Assembly (NCBI GenBank): GCA_028673005.1
Contig: CM054117.1
Location: forward strand, 31,592,561-31,656,560
Source of the DNA: Tanypteryx hageni
Taxonomy: Eukaryota > Arthropoda > Insecta > Odonata > Petaluridae
Length of the DNA: 64,000 bases
Reading direction: 5' to 3'
Below, piece after piece: positions 50,961 to 62,500 of the stretch; the stretch's first letter is position 1; each line of letters opens with the position of its first letter. The position numbers and the translations under genes are program-made. The notes under the pieces were generated by a model. It ran no database searches. It worked only from the letters and a program-made list of their open reading frames with translations, and had not been told where the DNA came from.

Positions 50961-53900
50961 TGTGAGTTAATTTAGGTTCACTCAATCGCGCGATAGCTCT
51001 CCTTGAAAAGTGATTCTGCATCATGAAGTCATGAGATAATTTGCATAGAAAGTTATCATTTTTCCTGCTTTTAACATAAGTGTTCATGCTCTTCACTAGG
51101 TATACATAGATGATAGCGTAATTTGAAAATCATGATACCTGTTAAGGTAAAATGTTTTAATATTAATCTTATATTTGCTCCTTGAGAAGTTAAAGAAAAT
51201 GTATAGAGAGAATCAACTGCTTTATACTTTCATGTAAATGAGTGAATGGGAAAGAGTGAGTGTGTGGATTGGAAAAATATGAATCATGATGCAAGAAGTG
51301 TGTCTCCTGCAAATAGTGGTGATTTTACATTGGCTTAAGTGTCTTAAATTAATTGTGCTTTGTCGCTACTGAAACTTTACATGGTGTCTATTTTATGGAA
51401 TGCTAGGAAACCTCAAAAATGTGTCCAGGGCCATTTAACAGGCAGAATGGAACTTCTTTGAAGAGATGAATGCCTATTTCAAGTGAATTCTTGCAGATTT
51501 TATTGTTAATTGTACATGAAATAAACTACACTGGGTTGTAAAAGTAGTAGCAATATTGGAGCTTTAGTGGGAAAAGTAGGCATTGAACTTTAGTTCTTAT
51601 GGTACCTAATATTCGTTCTAATTGAAGTGTGTGCACATATATTCAAGAGTTTCAAATGTGCCTGCTTTTTTTATATTTTCCAATTCTTAATTTTTTAAGT
51701 GTGTTATTCTGATTGGTCCAGTTGCTTGCTTTCATGATAACAGCCATATACTTCACCATTAATGCATTTTTGATCCACTAATCTGCATGAAATTAATGAA
51801 ATGAATAGTCCAAATTCATAAGCACTTGCAGCTGTGCTGTGTAATGATTGCATTCCATTTTTTCATCCTTTGAAGAAATAATGGAATGCTTCATTGGTGT
51901 TTTGGCAAACTTATACCCATTCTCTCCTATCCATTCTTGTATAAATAGGCGGGAGAAAATTATTTTATGAAATAACCTCATGAAGTTTGTTGACAAGAAT
52001 GAAATAGGGATGAATTATTAGGTTTCAGTAACCATCAAAGTGTTGTTGAAAAGATATTAATTGTATATTGTATATTTTTAACGTGTGACTATTTGGAAGT
52101 TGTGATTGAAAAATCTTTTGTATCATAAACTATGTTTTGCTGTTCAGGTTCAAATCATGTTCATTTTTCACTTGCCAGGTGAGTGAGCTATAAAAATGCC
52201 CCAAGAGAAAAATAAACTGGAAAATCAGTTTTAACATTAATTTTGTGTAAACCATGCTTAGTAGAATGTGCCTTATACACTGATAAAAATAAGCTTAATG
52301 ATTGCTCTTGCATTTACATCATGTGAAGGCTGAATGCAAATATAATTGTTCATTTGTCTTGCAGTAGATAATTACAATGCTGGAAATTCATTTTCATATT
52401 TATTCATAATGTCTCATTTCATAACACTTTCGGAGCTGTGAAATGATCAGCAGGGTTTTTTTCTGAACAAATCTATCTGAAACAAGCTTTTTCAATGAAT
52501 GTTATTCTTTGTAGATAAAATTCTAACTAGTTGATTGTATGCTTTTCACTATCTTTGAGCTGCTCATAATTTTGTATGGATACATATTTGTAATCAATTA
52601 TCAAGATGTCATAATTACTGCCATTAGAATATGTTGGGCATTAATGAATATTTTAAGCTGTATTAAAATTAACAGCATTAATTTCATGCTGCTGGATTCT
52701 GAATTGTCGTCTCCAGTTTCTTCAGGGAAAAGCAAACGTATCAAGGGATTGAAATTTATATTTCCCTGAAAGATTCTTTGGAATGTTGAGCAACATTCAG
52801 GAAGCAGTTTCATAAAATTCACCTAAGTTTGAAGAGGTCAATTTAAATTTGCATTTTGATGAATCAGCTACATTAATATGAAAGTGGTTTCACTAATAAT
52901 TTTTTTTAAGAATGCCATAATGTTTATCGTAATGGCAGTGCCTTCCTTTCAATGTACTTTGTATTAACTGGTCAACACTGACTTTGTACCTCTCCATTTT
53001 TTTAATCATTTTTTATTTTCCTAGTTCTCACATTTAACCTTATTATATTATTATTGTCTCCTACCTACTTTTTACAATTCCATAAGATATCACATACTAA
53101 AACTTGGTTTCTTAAAAAATTTATAAATATCATCTCTTTATGGAAATCAGCGCAATTAGGGTTTCAAACTTAAAAAAAGCTTATCTAAATGAAGGAAGTA
53201 CTAAGTTAATACATAGTTATTGAAACCTGAAATAATTACTTATTTCTACAAATAAGTTAAATTTTTTTAGATTATTATGGTGAATACGTAAAATTTTTCT
53301 TTATACTTTATATTATTGGTCAAATTAACTTAAGAACATGAATGAGTTAGCTTGGGTATTAGGGAGGGATATGTAACATCTAATATTCCAAAGCTTTTAT
53401 TATTAATTAGCTTATCTATATCACCAGCTACTTTTTAGTAATATAATGTTTGAATAACACAAATTCACATATAATCAAGAAAGTTAGGCAGTGTGACTAT
53501 TTTCATGTTTCTCATAGATTAAACATCTTGATACTAAGCTGATGAATGGTAAAATATTAAATTGGCATAATGCAGATACATTTTTAAAACATTACATCCT
53601 AAAAAGGAATGTGAGAAATGGTCAAATGCTAGCTCATTTAAACAATAACAAATAAGCTGCATTTTGGAAGTTGTGTATTTTTACACTGCATTAAAAAGTG
53701 TCCAAGATAAAAATTGACTTTGGACAAACAAAATTGGAATGCATTTGGGCATCATATTTTTTATCAAACCAATACAATGTAATTTTTCAAATTTAAGAAT
53801 TAAACAGCATTAGCTTTTAGTAATGTGTATTAAGAAATGGGTGATCATAATTCACTAGCAATGACATTTTCAGATGAATGGATTCCCTAGCATCTTATTT

Positions 53901-55761
53901 CAGAAACGGACATTTGAAGAGTACTAATCAGTTTCTTGTAAGAAAATTTTTTATAGAAATGTCTAGTTTGTTAAAATTTCAAAAATGTGAAAGGGAACAT
54001 GATGGATAGAATTCCCCAAGATCAGATAACAAGCTAGGTGAGTTTGTAGCCAATATGACATTTTACAATCATCTCAAGTTTAATTTTTGCAAATTACTGG
54101 TTTTATTAACAATAAATCGCAATTGCCAATGACCACATAAAAAAAACCTGGACTCAATATGCTATTGTGCATTAAAACATCTTTTAAGGAATTTTAACAA
54201 GTTTTTAGGATGATTTCAAAAAGCAACTTTGTTGCCGGAGTTAAGTTTACCAATGAACTCATTTTGCACTTTTATTAAGATGCTAACAAGAGTCAACTCT
54301 GGCAAAATGATTAGCAGTTAAATAGAACACATCTAAATTCGATGTTGATTTTAGAATGTTGGCTCCTCCATTTTAAAAATTTTAGCTATATTGTAAGAAA
54401 GTTTTTGTACAATTTGAAACTTTTACTTGGATAAAATGCAGGGCATGAATGACATTTTTGGCTGTTTATCAGAGCTTTGTTCTTCCATTTGTTGCTTTTC
54501 ACCCCTCATCATATACTGCTCTAAAAAGAAGAACTGAAATGGAGCACCAACAACTTATGCTAGAATTGGAAAAGCTGGAGAGAGATAAGATTTGTCGATT
54601 TCTAGAACAATTGAATATTTTAAAAAAGTTGAATATATGTTGTTAGCAATTCACAGAGTTGAATGGCCATTAAATATTACAAATAAGTAACAATTGCTAC
54701 AGACTAACGAGTTTTCTGCTGGGGTGCAAATTTCTACCAGGGCAAAAAGATGTAATTTAAAGCAGAAATTTTAAGGATTTGAATAAGCAGAAAAATATTT
54801 TCTTTTAATTAATATACAATTAATGTTTATTAAGCAATGATGATGATAGAAATATGCATGTACATTATAAAATTGTAGCCTCCCATAGAGTGGGGTACTT
54901 TAGTTCCTTAAATTCCAACACAAACAAATTTTTGCAATCATGATTGATATCAGTTTTCTTCCATGTAGAAAACCTTTCAAAAATGATATTTTGTGGTTAA
55001 ATTTATACTTTCTCTTACGTGAAACATGTAAAGGTCATATTACTGTGAAAAAAATAGGACCAACATCTCAATGAATGTGTTTTAGGTGTCCATGTCTAAG
55101 AGTTTTTCCAATGGTGTATATCAGTAGTCCATTATTCATGCATTGCTCTGGGGTAGCAGTTTTCAACTGAAGGTACACATGCCATTTTAAAGGGGTACAC
55201 AAAAATATTAAAGATTATAACTTTTCTACTTCCAGACAACTTCTGAATCAAAGGCAAAATGTTGTAGATATATTTTTATATGGGAATTGGGAGGGATAGA
55301 AAATTATTTCTTGTATTGGGGTAAGTAAATTATTGATATATCAGTTGGCTTTGTTCATGCAAGAAGTCACATGATTGTTAATTATGTTAAAAATAGAAAT
55401 ATAAAAGTTTTATTACAGACTTTCACAACTTGTCAATATTTAAAAAATGCCTCAAATGATTTTAATTATAAAGCTCTCCAGGTTGTAGAGATTGACTTCA
55501 TAACGTGTCTTACATAGCTAAATGTCTCAAAAAGTAACAATGTAGCATCTACTGACTCAAATTTTATGCTCGCCTACTGCCAAGTTTCTCTGGTGTCATG
55601 TGACAATCCTCATGCTCAATAGTGCTCCCATTCCCTCAGTTTGTCATCCATTCATCGAGTAATTATCTGATAGCATTATGTGGTAACAACACAAACTGAA
55701 ATTTTTTTCCATGTGTTAATACATATTAATGCAATCAGTGGCATTTTTCCATGGACTAGAC
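50961..55761. other. Intergenic DNA between hts and SNRNP27, left part
   Basis: AT-rich with no supported gene. A short frame at 54532-54646 (charged, MEHQQLMLELEKLERDK) resembles the helical end of MADF/Myb-type transposon-associated proteins but has no context. A GGGGTAGCAGTTTTCAACTG stretch near 55151 looks like a worn hAT terminus. Confidence 0.6.
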
Positions 55762-56087
55762 CATGGGTCGGCAACCTGTGGGCTGCATGCAGCCTCTGAG
55801 GCCTCTTAATGCGGCCTGCAAAGCTATGGTGAATAAGTGGTGGGTAAAATTTAAAATAGCCATATTTTTCAGTAAAATTAGGAGTCTCAAAAACTTTTCT
55901 GGCTAAGTCTTAATGCCAATCAATTATTTAGATTTGATTTTCACTTTTATGAGATCACAGAATCTAAAGGAACTTATGATGTAAACACTCATGGATCCCG
56001 CTGAAACTCTCGTGACTTCCAATGCAGCCTTCCAAAGCATTCACAAGCTCAAACGTGACCCATCGTGCAGAAAGTCGCCAACCTCTG
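55762..56087. mobile_element. hAT MITE, 326 bp
   Basis: Ends CATGGGTCGGCAACCTGTGG and, inverted, CAGAGGTTGGCGACTTTC. Flanks GACTAGAC (55754-55761) and GACTAAAA (56088-56095) agree at 6 of 8, an aged 8-bp duplication. Confidence 0.75.
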
Positions 56088-56693
56088 GACTAAAACATAG
56101 TTTCTCAAACTATGTTTTAAGTTGTAATGGCAAACAAAGTAGTTACAATTACCAGTTAACAAATTAATAAGTTGTAATGGACCTCCAGTTGCCTGTTTTT
56201 ATTTATATAAAATAATATGGAACTTTTAATTCGTATTAACGTTACGAAATTAATTGTCAGCAAATCCTTCAAACCAATATCACCTAGTCAGCATCAAAGC
56301 TCCACTACTTACCCTGAAGCTACCAAGTCGGGGAGTGGTTCTACAGTTTTGCAGCCTCAATCACCTAAATGCAGAAAACATCAGACTACTGCTGTCTAGT
56401 AGTGTCCCTAACTTAAAAACTCTCGTAGATAGCAAATGATCTTATCCTGCTTATTAGATCAGCAAGCACAATTGTAAGCTTACTCGAGTTATCTGATTAT
56501 TCGATTCTGAATAAACTTTATGCGAAAACAAATTTTACTTTAAATTAGCCTTATGCTACTTGTCAACAGTTAGAAGTTGGCATTTATTTTCTCAACATTT
56601 TAAAGGATTTAACTTCTAGGGTTCTAATGAAAATGATGAACTCTAATTGCCACAAAATTAAGGAGGAAGAACACTCACTCATACACTCTAGAG

Positions 56694-56993
56694 CAGTGTT
56701 TTTCGACCAGTGTTCAGTGGAACACATGTTCCACTGGCATTGCCTAAGTGTTCCACGAAATATTCCACCGAAAATAATTTTTTTATAAATTTAGATTTCT
56801 TAATGAAATTAAAAATACATATAAAAGATTTTCATTTACTTCTCACACCCGAAGTCCATTTATTGGGGAAGCAGAAAGTAGTAGGATACAACTTCTAACC
56901 TTCTGCCGTATGCATGCGCATTCCCAGTCTTAGTAAATATATATGCGTACGTATATAGGTGTTCTGCCACTCAAAAAAGGTTGAAAGGCACTG
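56694..56993. mobile_element. hAT MITE, 300 bp
   Basis: Ends CAGTGTTTTTCGACC and, inverted, CAGTGCCTTTCAACC (12 of 15). Flanks CTCTAGAG (56686-56693) and TTCTAGAG (56994-57001) match 7 of 8. Confidence 0.82.
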
Positions 56994-57317
56994 TTCTAGA
57001 GACATGCATAGGTTTACGGGACATAACTCATTTTGTGATCAAAATATGTATTTATCGATTTATACTCTGTGTATGTCTTTGACCAGGTTCCTAGAGAGAT
57101 CTATACACCCCTAAAACTAAGTGTAGTCATTGTGTGCTTAGTATAGTCCCTGCCGTGGAGTAATGTCCTGCAAATTTGTGCAACATATTTTGCACCAAGT
57201 TTTTGCTTATGAAATACTGCTCTACTGTTTGTGGTGAAGAGAGGCATTATCAAAATATCTATCCACATAAACAGTTTGGAACAAGTTAGAAGTTTGTTAA
57301 ATAACTAGTGACACAAT

Positions 57318-58177
57318 GGGTCGAGTGAATAAAAAATAAGCAAATGCTTATGCTTAAGATTTCCCTCACTTTTTAAGCAAATGCTTAATTTGGGGTGAAT
57401 AAAAAAATAGCTTTTGTTTTTGCTAGAAAGAATAAGCATTTGCTTATTTTTAGGAATTTTCTTAAGCATTTGCTTAAAATTGTGTGAATAAAACCGAGCT
57501 TTTGCTTAATGCTTTAAGCATTTGCTTAAACTTTTTTAAGTGAGGTAAAGGGTTTGCTAAAAAATTTCCAGGTACTCTATTTTCATGATAATTGATCCTA
57601 AATATAAATATGGTAATTTATGGTGACATGAAAGGTTAAAAAATACGAGAAAAGTTTCAACAACCAACGGTTATAAAAATTTATATCGCTTCTCTGAAGA
57701 AAATGTTAAGTACCTATATTTCAAATCTGTTACTCGGAGAATATCAAGAGAGACGTGGCGGGGTACTGTCTTCCAAAATCACTATAAAGGCAAATGACTG
57801 GATAAAATTACTATAACTAATTGAATAAAAATACACCCATGATTTGTGGTATTATCGAATTCAGTTATAAAAGAAATAGTTTTAAAAAATTAATTAACTT
57901 TTTAAAAAATATTACCCAATATATTTATGTTTTTAGTTTGAAATTCAACTATGTAAAACTTTAAATGTAAACAAAAACAAGTGAAGGAAGAGTTGCAAAG
58001 AGCTTTCTTCCATAAAATTTAAGCATTTGCTTTAAACTGAGTAGCAAATGCTTATAAGCGAAAGCAAACTTTTATTCACTCAATATGAAGCAAATGCTTT
58101 TAGCATTTGCTTATGCTTTTAGCAAATGCTTTTGCTTAGTGCTTTAAGCATTTGCTTAGTTTTTATTCACTCCACCC
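57318..58177. mobile_element. 860-bp inverted-repeat element built of AGCAAATGCT motifs
   Basis: Ends GGGTCGAGTGAATAAAAA and, inverted, GGGTGGAGTGAATAAAAA, each leading into TAAGCAAATGCTTA, about 31 of 33 terminal bases shared. AAT flanks both ends. The motif AGCAAATGCT/AGCATTTGCT occurs at least 11 times: near 57338, 57375, 57434, 57463, 57515, 58021, 58043, 58088, 58102, 58120 and 58146, all within 200 bp of the ends. No coding capacity. Superfamily not assigned. Confidence 0.8.
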
Positions 58178-58195
58178 AATAATTTCATGCTAGAG

Positions 58196-58436
58196 CAGTG
58201 ATTCTCAAATGGAGCCACCAGTAAAATTATATTTTAAACGTAGAATAAATTAATACATAGACTGCAATTGATACTGTGATGTCATATTTTTTATAATTCG
58301 TATTTGTTATTTTACCTTGTTAAACATCTTTGGTGCCTTAGGTAGAATATCAAATATCACTTGAACCCAAAATTTAACAATGAGGCCACCACAAAATGGC
58401 CGGTGGCCACAACAAATGTTTCTCTGAGAACTACTG
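58196..58436. mobile_element. hAT MITE, 241 bp
   Basis: Ends CAGTGATTCTCAAATGG and, inverted, CAGTAGTTCTCAGAG. Flanks TGCTAGAG and TGTTAAAG match 6 of 8. It starts only 19 bp after the previous element. Confidence 0.7.
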
Positions 58437-58527
58437 TGTTAAAGCAACATCAATCTCCAAACATTTATTATATCATTAGAGAATTTCATCCAATGAAGGA
58501 ATAAAGAAGACAACTTACTTGCGAGAT

Positions 58528-59375
58528 TTTATTATGAACTTTAAATATAACAGGACATGTTTGGGCATTAAGTAATTAACATTCGAAATGTTCCTTTCTT
58601 TAAGAACACACATAAAATAAAAGACCAAGAAAACATTATTTATATACACTGTAATGTTTGGAGAGAATTAACAGCCTATCCAAAAATCACTACCACTGAA
58701 CACTCGATAACATTTTGAAAATTTATCCCTGGATTATTATTAGAGGTATTGTAGTATTGAAAACTAACATCATTCCAGTTAAGTAACTAAGAAATACTTC
58801 AACCCTGAAATCCTGTCAAAGTTTACATGGTCTCATTACATTTACAGTATAAAAACCATGCCAGAAATTTTTAATTATTCGCTGCAAGGGCCCTGAGATG
58901 CAATCGGCAGATGGAAAATGAATCAAGAATTACTCATTTTAAAAATATCATGTCTACATAAAATTATGATGAGATCCCAGCCAAATCTTTTTCAGGCAAT
59001 TGACTTGAATGAAGAAATATTAATTAAAACATCAGCAAGAACAATAACTTGCGCTGATGCCAAACCTATGGTGTTAAAACCAAATGAAAGTTATCTTTTT
59101 GGACTGTTTCAACATTGAGATTACAGAAATATAAGTCATCAGAAACATGAAGAAGATACAGTCTATGAGGTACATTATCATATGTTAAAAAACGACGTTT
59201 AGTATATTTAACGTTTGTGTAAATACCTGTATAATTTAATGAGAAGCCAGAAGTACTCCCATCATAAATCATCCAATTCTGTGGCTCCAGAATATTTAAC
59301 CATTCCATGCCTGAGTCATGCTGATTTATAACACCCACTAACAAGGGTAACAAAATTATCACTAATAAATATAAA
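58528..59375 (-). other. SNRNP27: Probable 3' UTR of SNRNP27
   Basis: Non-coding sequence after the stop. Minus-strand ATTAAA near 59236 and AATAAA at 58533-58528 are candidate polyadenylation signals. The small plus-strand open frame here is fortuitous. Confidence 0.3.
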
Positions 59376-60296
59376 TTATGCCACAAAATCAAGTGGCCTA
59401 TTAAATCCCCCTTTACGATTCATGTATTGTCTATATTTTCTTTTCAAAATGACATGAACAGTTCCCACTTCAGTATTGTTCACCTTTTTCCCCTTAGTTG
59501 TGTCAAATGCACAAAATCCCATCATCTTCATCATCTCTTGTTCTTCAGGAGATTTTCCTTCCAGATCTTCAGCTACAGTAATGGCAACATTGTAGTAAAA
59601 GTTATTAAAATAGATATAAAACCTAAAAAAAACTATGCACACAAAAATGATTTATACTAAACATATATATTCAATTAATTTGCCAGAAGAAAATAATGAG
59701 AAAATGTTCCCATGAATATACATTAGTCCAATTTGAAATTACATACAAATGAAAAATGCATCACTCAGTAAATTTACATGATCAAGAAATTTAGCTTTAA
59801 AATATCTTTGTAAGGTCAATACTGATGAATTACTTTATATTGAAATATTATCTTCCTTACGCCAAATGAAAATTTGGATACATTAGCAAATAGTTACCAG
59901 AAATTGACGGTCTCTCTGCTAGGTGCGACGATGAACGCTTACTTCCACCTTCACCCGATTGTCTACTCCTAGATGTGGAACGTGAACGTGATCTTGACCA
60001 CGATCGTCTATGACGCCCGGTACTATCATTTCGATCCGCTGACCTTTTTAACAGGAAACAAAATATTACTCTCACGGTGACAAACATTGCATCAAATGTT
60101 ACTACTGTAAGATGTAACAATTTCAAGCCTTGATATTATTTTCCATGTTACTAAATAATTACCTTCTCCTCCTATCTCGGTCTCTATCCCTCGACCTATC
60201 TCGAGACCTTTCCCGAGATCGTCGCCTTCGTCTATCCCGTTCCCGTGACTTACTGCGTCGACGCCGACTAGGTGAAGGAGACCTACTGTATCCCAT
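59376..60296 (-). CDS. SNRNP27: U4/U6.U5 tri-snRNP 27 kDa protein (RY1), three exons
   Basis: A nuclear spliceosome protein that joins the U4/U6.U5 tri-snRNP. Exons (minus strand): 60296-60163, 60043-59898, 59572-59376. The total is 477 nt, 158 residues, close to the usual family length of about 155. Splice signals are AGAAG|GTAATT, TTAAAAAG|G, TCTG|GTAACT and CTGTAG|CTG, phases 2 and 1. The first 90 or so residues are Arg/Ser/Asp-rich ([20 protein letters not shown]), as in SR-like tri-snRNP proteins. The C-terminus carries [26 protein letters not shown] and [20 protein letters not shown], the near-invariant signature of the family. ATG at 60296 is the only start giving the conserved MGYSRS-type beginning. 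It is convergent with hts. Exon boundaries are by inspection. Confidence 0.95.
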
Positions 60297-60321
60297 TTTT
60301 CTATATACGCAATATACCCCT

Positions 60322-60690
60322 GGAATTTAAGAAAACACATTTTACGCCATTGTCTATAAGAATATTTATGGGCTTAAGTAATTAATTTTTTCCTAGTTTG
60401 TTGGAACGTTCTTGACAAAAAATATTGTCATAAAAATGCACTTTTCATATAAAGACAACCATCTTTGTTTTCATTTTGAGCGTTGTGAAGTTTTTGCTTT
60501 AGTTATCTTGAAAAGTACCTATTATGGCACATTAAATTACACAAAATGAATTATATGTAATTAACTTAAGAGTAATTTGCATAACTATTTTGGGTTATCA
60601 AATACATTACCTCAAATAAAGAATTTTTACCTTCTAAAGAAATATCCTCCCGATACCAGCGCTTCTATTTATTCTGCTGCACGTAAACTA
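60322..60690 (-). other. SNRNP27: Probable 5' UTR and UTR intron of SNRNP27
   Basis: On the minus strand AAATTCCAG just before the start codon (ending about 60321) looks like an acceptor. AGAAG|GTAAAA near 60632 is a candidate donor, implying a short untranslated exon around 60633-60690. No clear TATA element was seen. Confidence 0.35.
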
Positions 60691-61769
60691 ATATAGATGG
60701 CAGGATGGCAGTGAAGTTTCTCAGGAAATCGTTACGAAAAAGTGGTTAGATAAACTCGTATTAAGGGTCATCAACGTAAATTGTTTGTTATTTCAGTTTT
60801 TCTGTCTTTTTCAAAGGTAACTGAATAGTAAGGTTTTACTGTACAAGTTCAAACGTAGAAATCTATGCTTCTTGTTACATATATCTTATTGTTAGTTGAA
60901 AGTCCGTGAATAGTTTTTGTTCGTTAGGTGTCCCAACAATGGCGAGATATATTTATTTAAAGCGGTTTTAATTTCTCTATAAATTTTTTCCCTTTACATT
61001 GATTAAAGTGTACCAAGAATCATTACATTTTGCAGTAAAGTAGCATGTTGAAGAGTAGATAAAAAAATGTTCAGTTTTTTCGTACTTAGAGAAACTGCAT
61101 CGATCGATTAAATTGTCTCAGCGCCAGTCGGGCAACATTTGAATAGTTAATGGCCTAAATAGAGCAGATGGTTTTATCGGACAGCGTAGACAGTGTTATA
61201 TAAAGTCTAATGTAATGAAAGTAATGAGTAAATATTAATGTTACTTTAAAGGCGTAACGGCGATTGTGGAGCCCATATATATAATAAAATCGCTATGAAA
61301 TTGTTTTCATACGATTTTAATAATTTATTGATATTTATTTACATTTTAATTGTGAAAATACGCTAAAAAATAATTTGTTTTTTTTTAAATAATTTTTTCG
61401 CCTTTTCTATTTTTAAATTTGTCAACTCGTCAGTTTTCATTTTGCATGCTTCTGAGTGTACTGCCGAAAGAAGTAATAAATACTATAATCTACTTCAGGT
61501 CATAGTGTGTAGGTAGCTTTTTGTTAACTTTAATGTTTGGTAAAATCTTTCATTTGATGGCACAGTTACTGGCAATGTCAAATATATAGGCACCAAACTG
61601 AATATTTCCCTAAAAATTGAAAAAATACGTACATATATAAGAAGGAAGACTAAACACCAAGAAAACTATAGACTATAGATAAACTATCTCTTATCTCATC
61701 TTTCTCCAAAACTTTTGAAAAAGTGTCAAATTCTAATGTATGTACCTTGTTTAATATAATTTGATTTCT
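60691..61769. other. Intergenic DNA upstream of SNRNP27
   Basis: AT-rich with no supported gene. GGTTTTACTGTA at about 60832 resembles a pogo-type end without a partner. Confidence 0.5.
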
Positions 61770-62121
61770 CCTTTTCAGCATTGTGTCAGGAAAAAGAAAT
61801 CAACTTTAACAGCAATATCTGATTTTCTTTCTTAAGTATACTTTACCATGGACAACAAACAGAAAACAATAGGTCTCTTTTATGACTTCACTAAAGCATT
61901 TGACTCAATCCTCACATTATACTGTTCAATAGACTAAATTCCCTGGGCATTAGAAGGAATTCATTAAACTGGGTAAGATCCTTCATAGTATATAGAATGC
62001 AAAAAGTAAAAATACCTCACCTATCTGGCCAATGGAAACAAACTATTTACTCATCTGAAAGTGTCACCTGTGGAATCTCTCAGAGATCAGTCTTTGGTCC
62101 CCTTTTATTTACACTTTACAC
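61770..62121 (+). pseudogene. Non-LTR retrotransposon (LINE) reverse transcriptase fragment
   Basis: Frame-broken translation gives KKKSTLTAISDFLS, then GLFYDFTKAFDSI (the FxDxxKAFD motif), then NSLNWVRSFI and CGISQRSVFGPLLFTLY (normally QGSVLGPLLF), in the right order for a Jockey/CR1-like RT. At least one stop and one frameshift. Cut off by a hAT end at 62122. Confidence 0.8.
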
Positions 62122-62500
62122 CAGAGGTTGGCAACCTTTTACTAGTGGTGTTCCAATTTCACATCATTGCAGAGATTTGTATGCCAGTAATCAGCCTTAG
62201 AACTAGGCTGCCCGGGTGCACATCCAATTTTTCCACCCTATGCTAAATCTTTTATATTTTAAGAAAATTAAGTTTTAATGCTTTTTAATAAATCCATATC
62301 AAATATACTATTTAGTACTTTTCCACAATTTTTTAAATTTATTTATGATATTGTGAAAAAGTACTAAATACATAGCATATTTGATATGGATATGTGAAAC
62401 TTCCATGTAGTCATGCCTGATATGATTACCTTTTTAATAAATTAAATTTTTTTATTAAAGTTGATGTCAAATATTTTAATTTAGTGAATAAAATGTAAGC
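62122..62500. mobile_element. hAT element left part interrupting the LINE
   Basis: Begins CAGAGGTTGGCAACCTTTTA, a standard hAT-MITE terminus. The right end was not located. Contains an inverted pair at about 62292-62329 and 62350-62391 (ATCCATATCAAATAT and its reverse complement). The end coordinate is arbitrary. Confidence 0.5.

Noticed and set aside
54449..54646. 65-codon charged helical frame as a gene
   Set aside because: No start context, splice partners or downstream continuity; at most transposon debris.
58918..59118. Plus-strand frame downstream of SNRNP27
   Set aside because: Falls in the presumed 3' UTR of SNRNP27, with no supporting signals.
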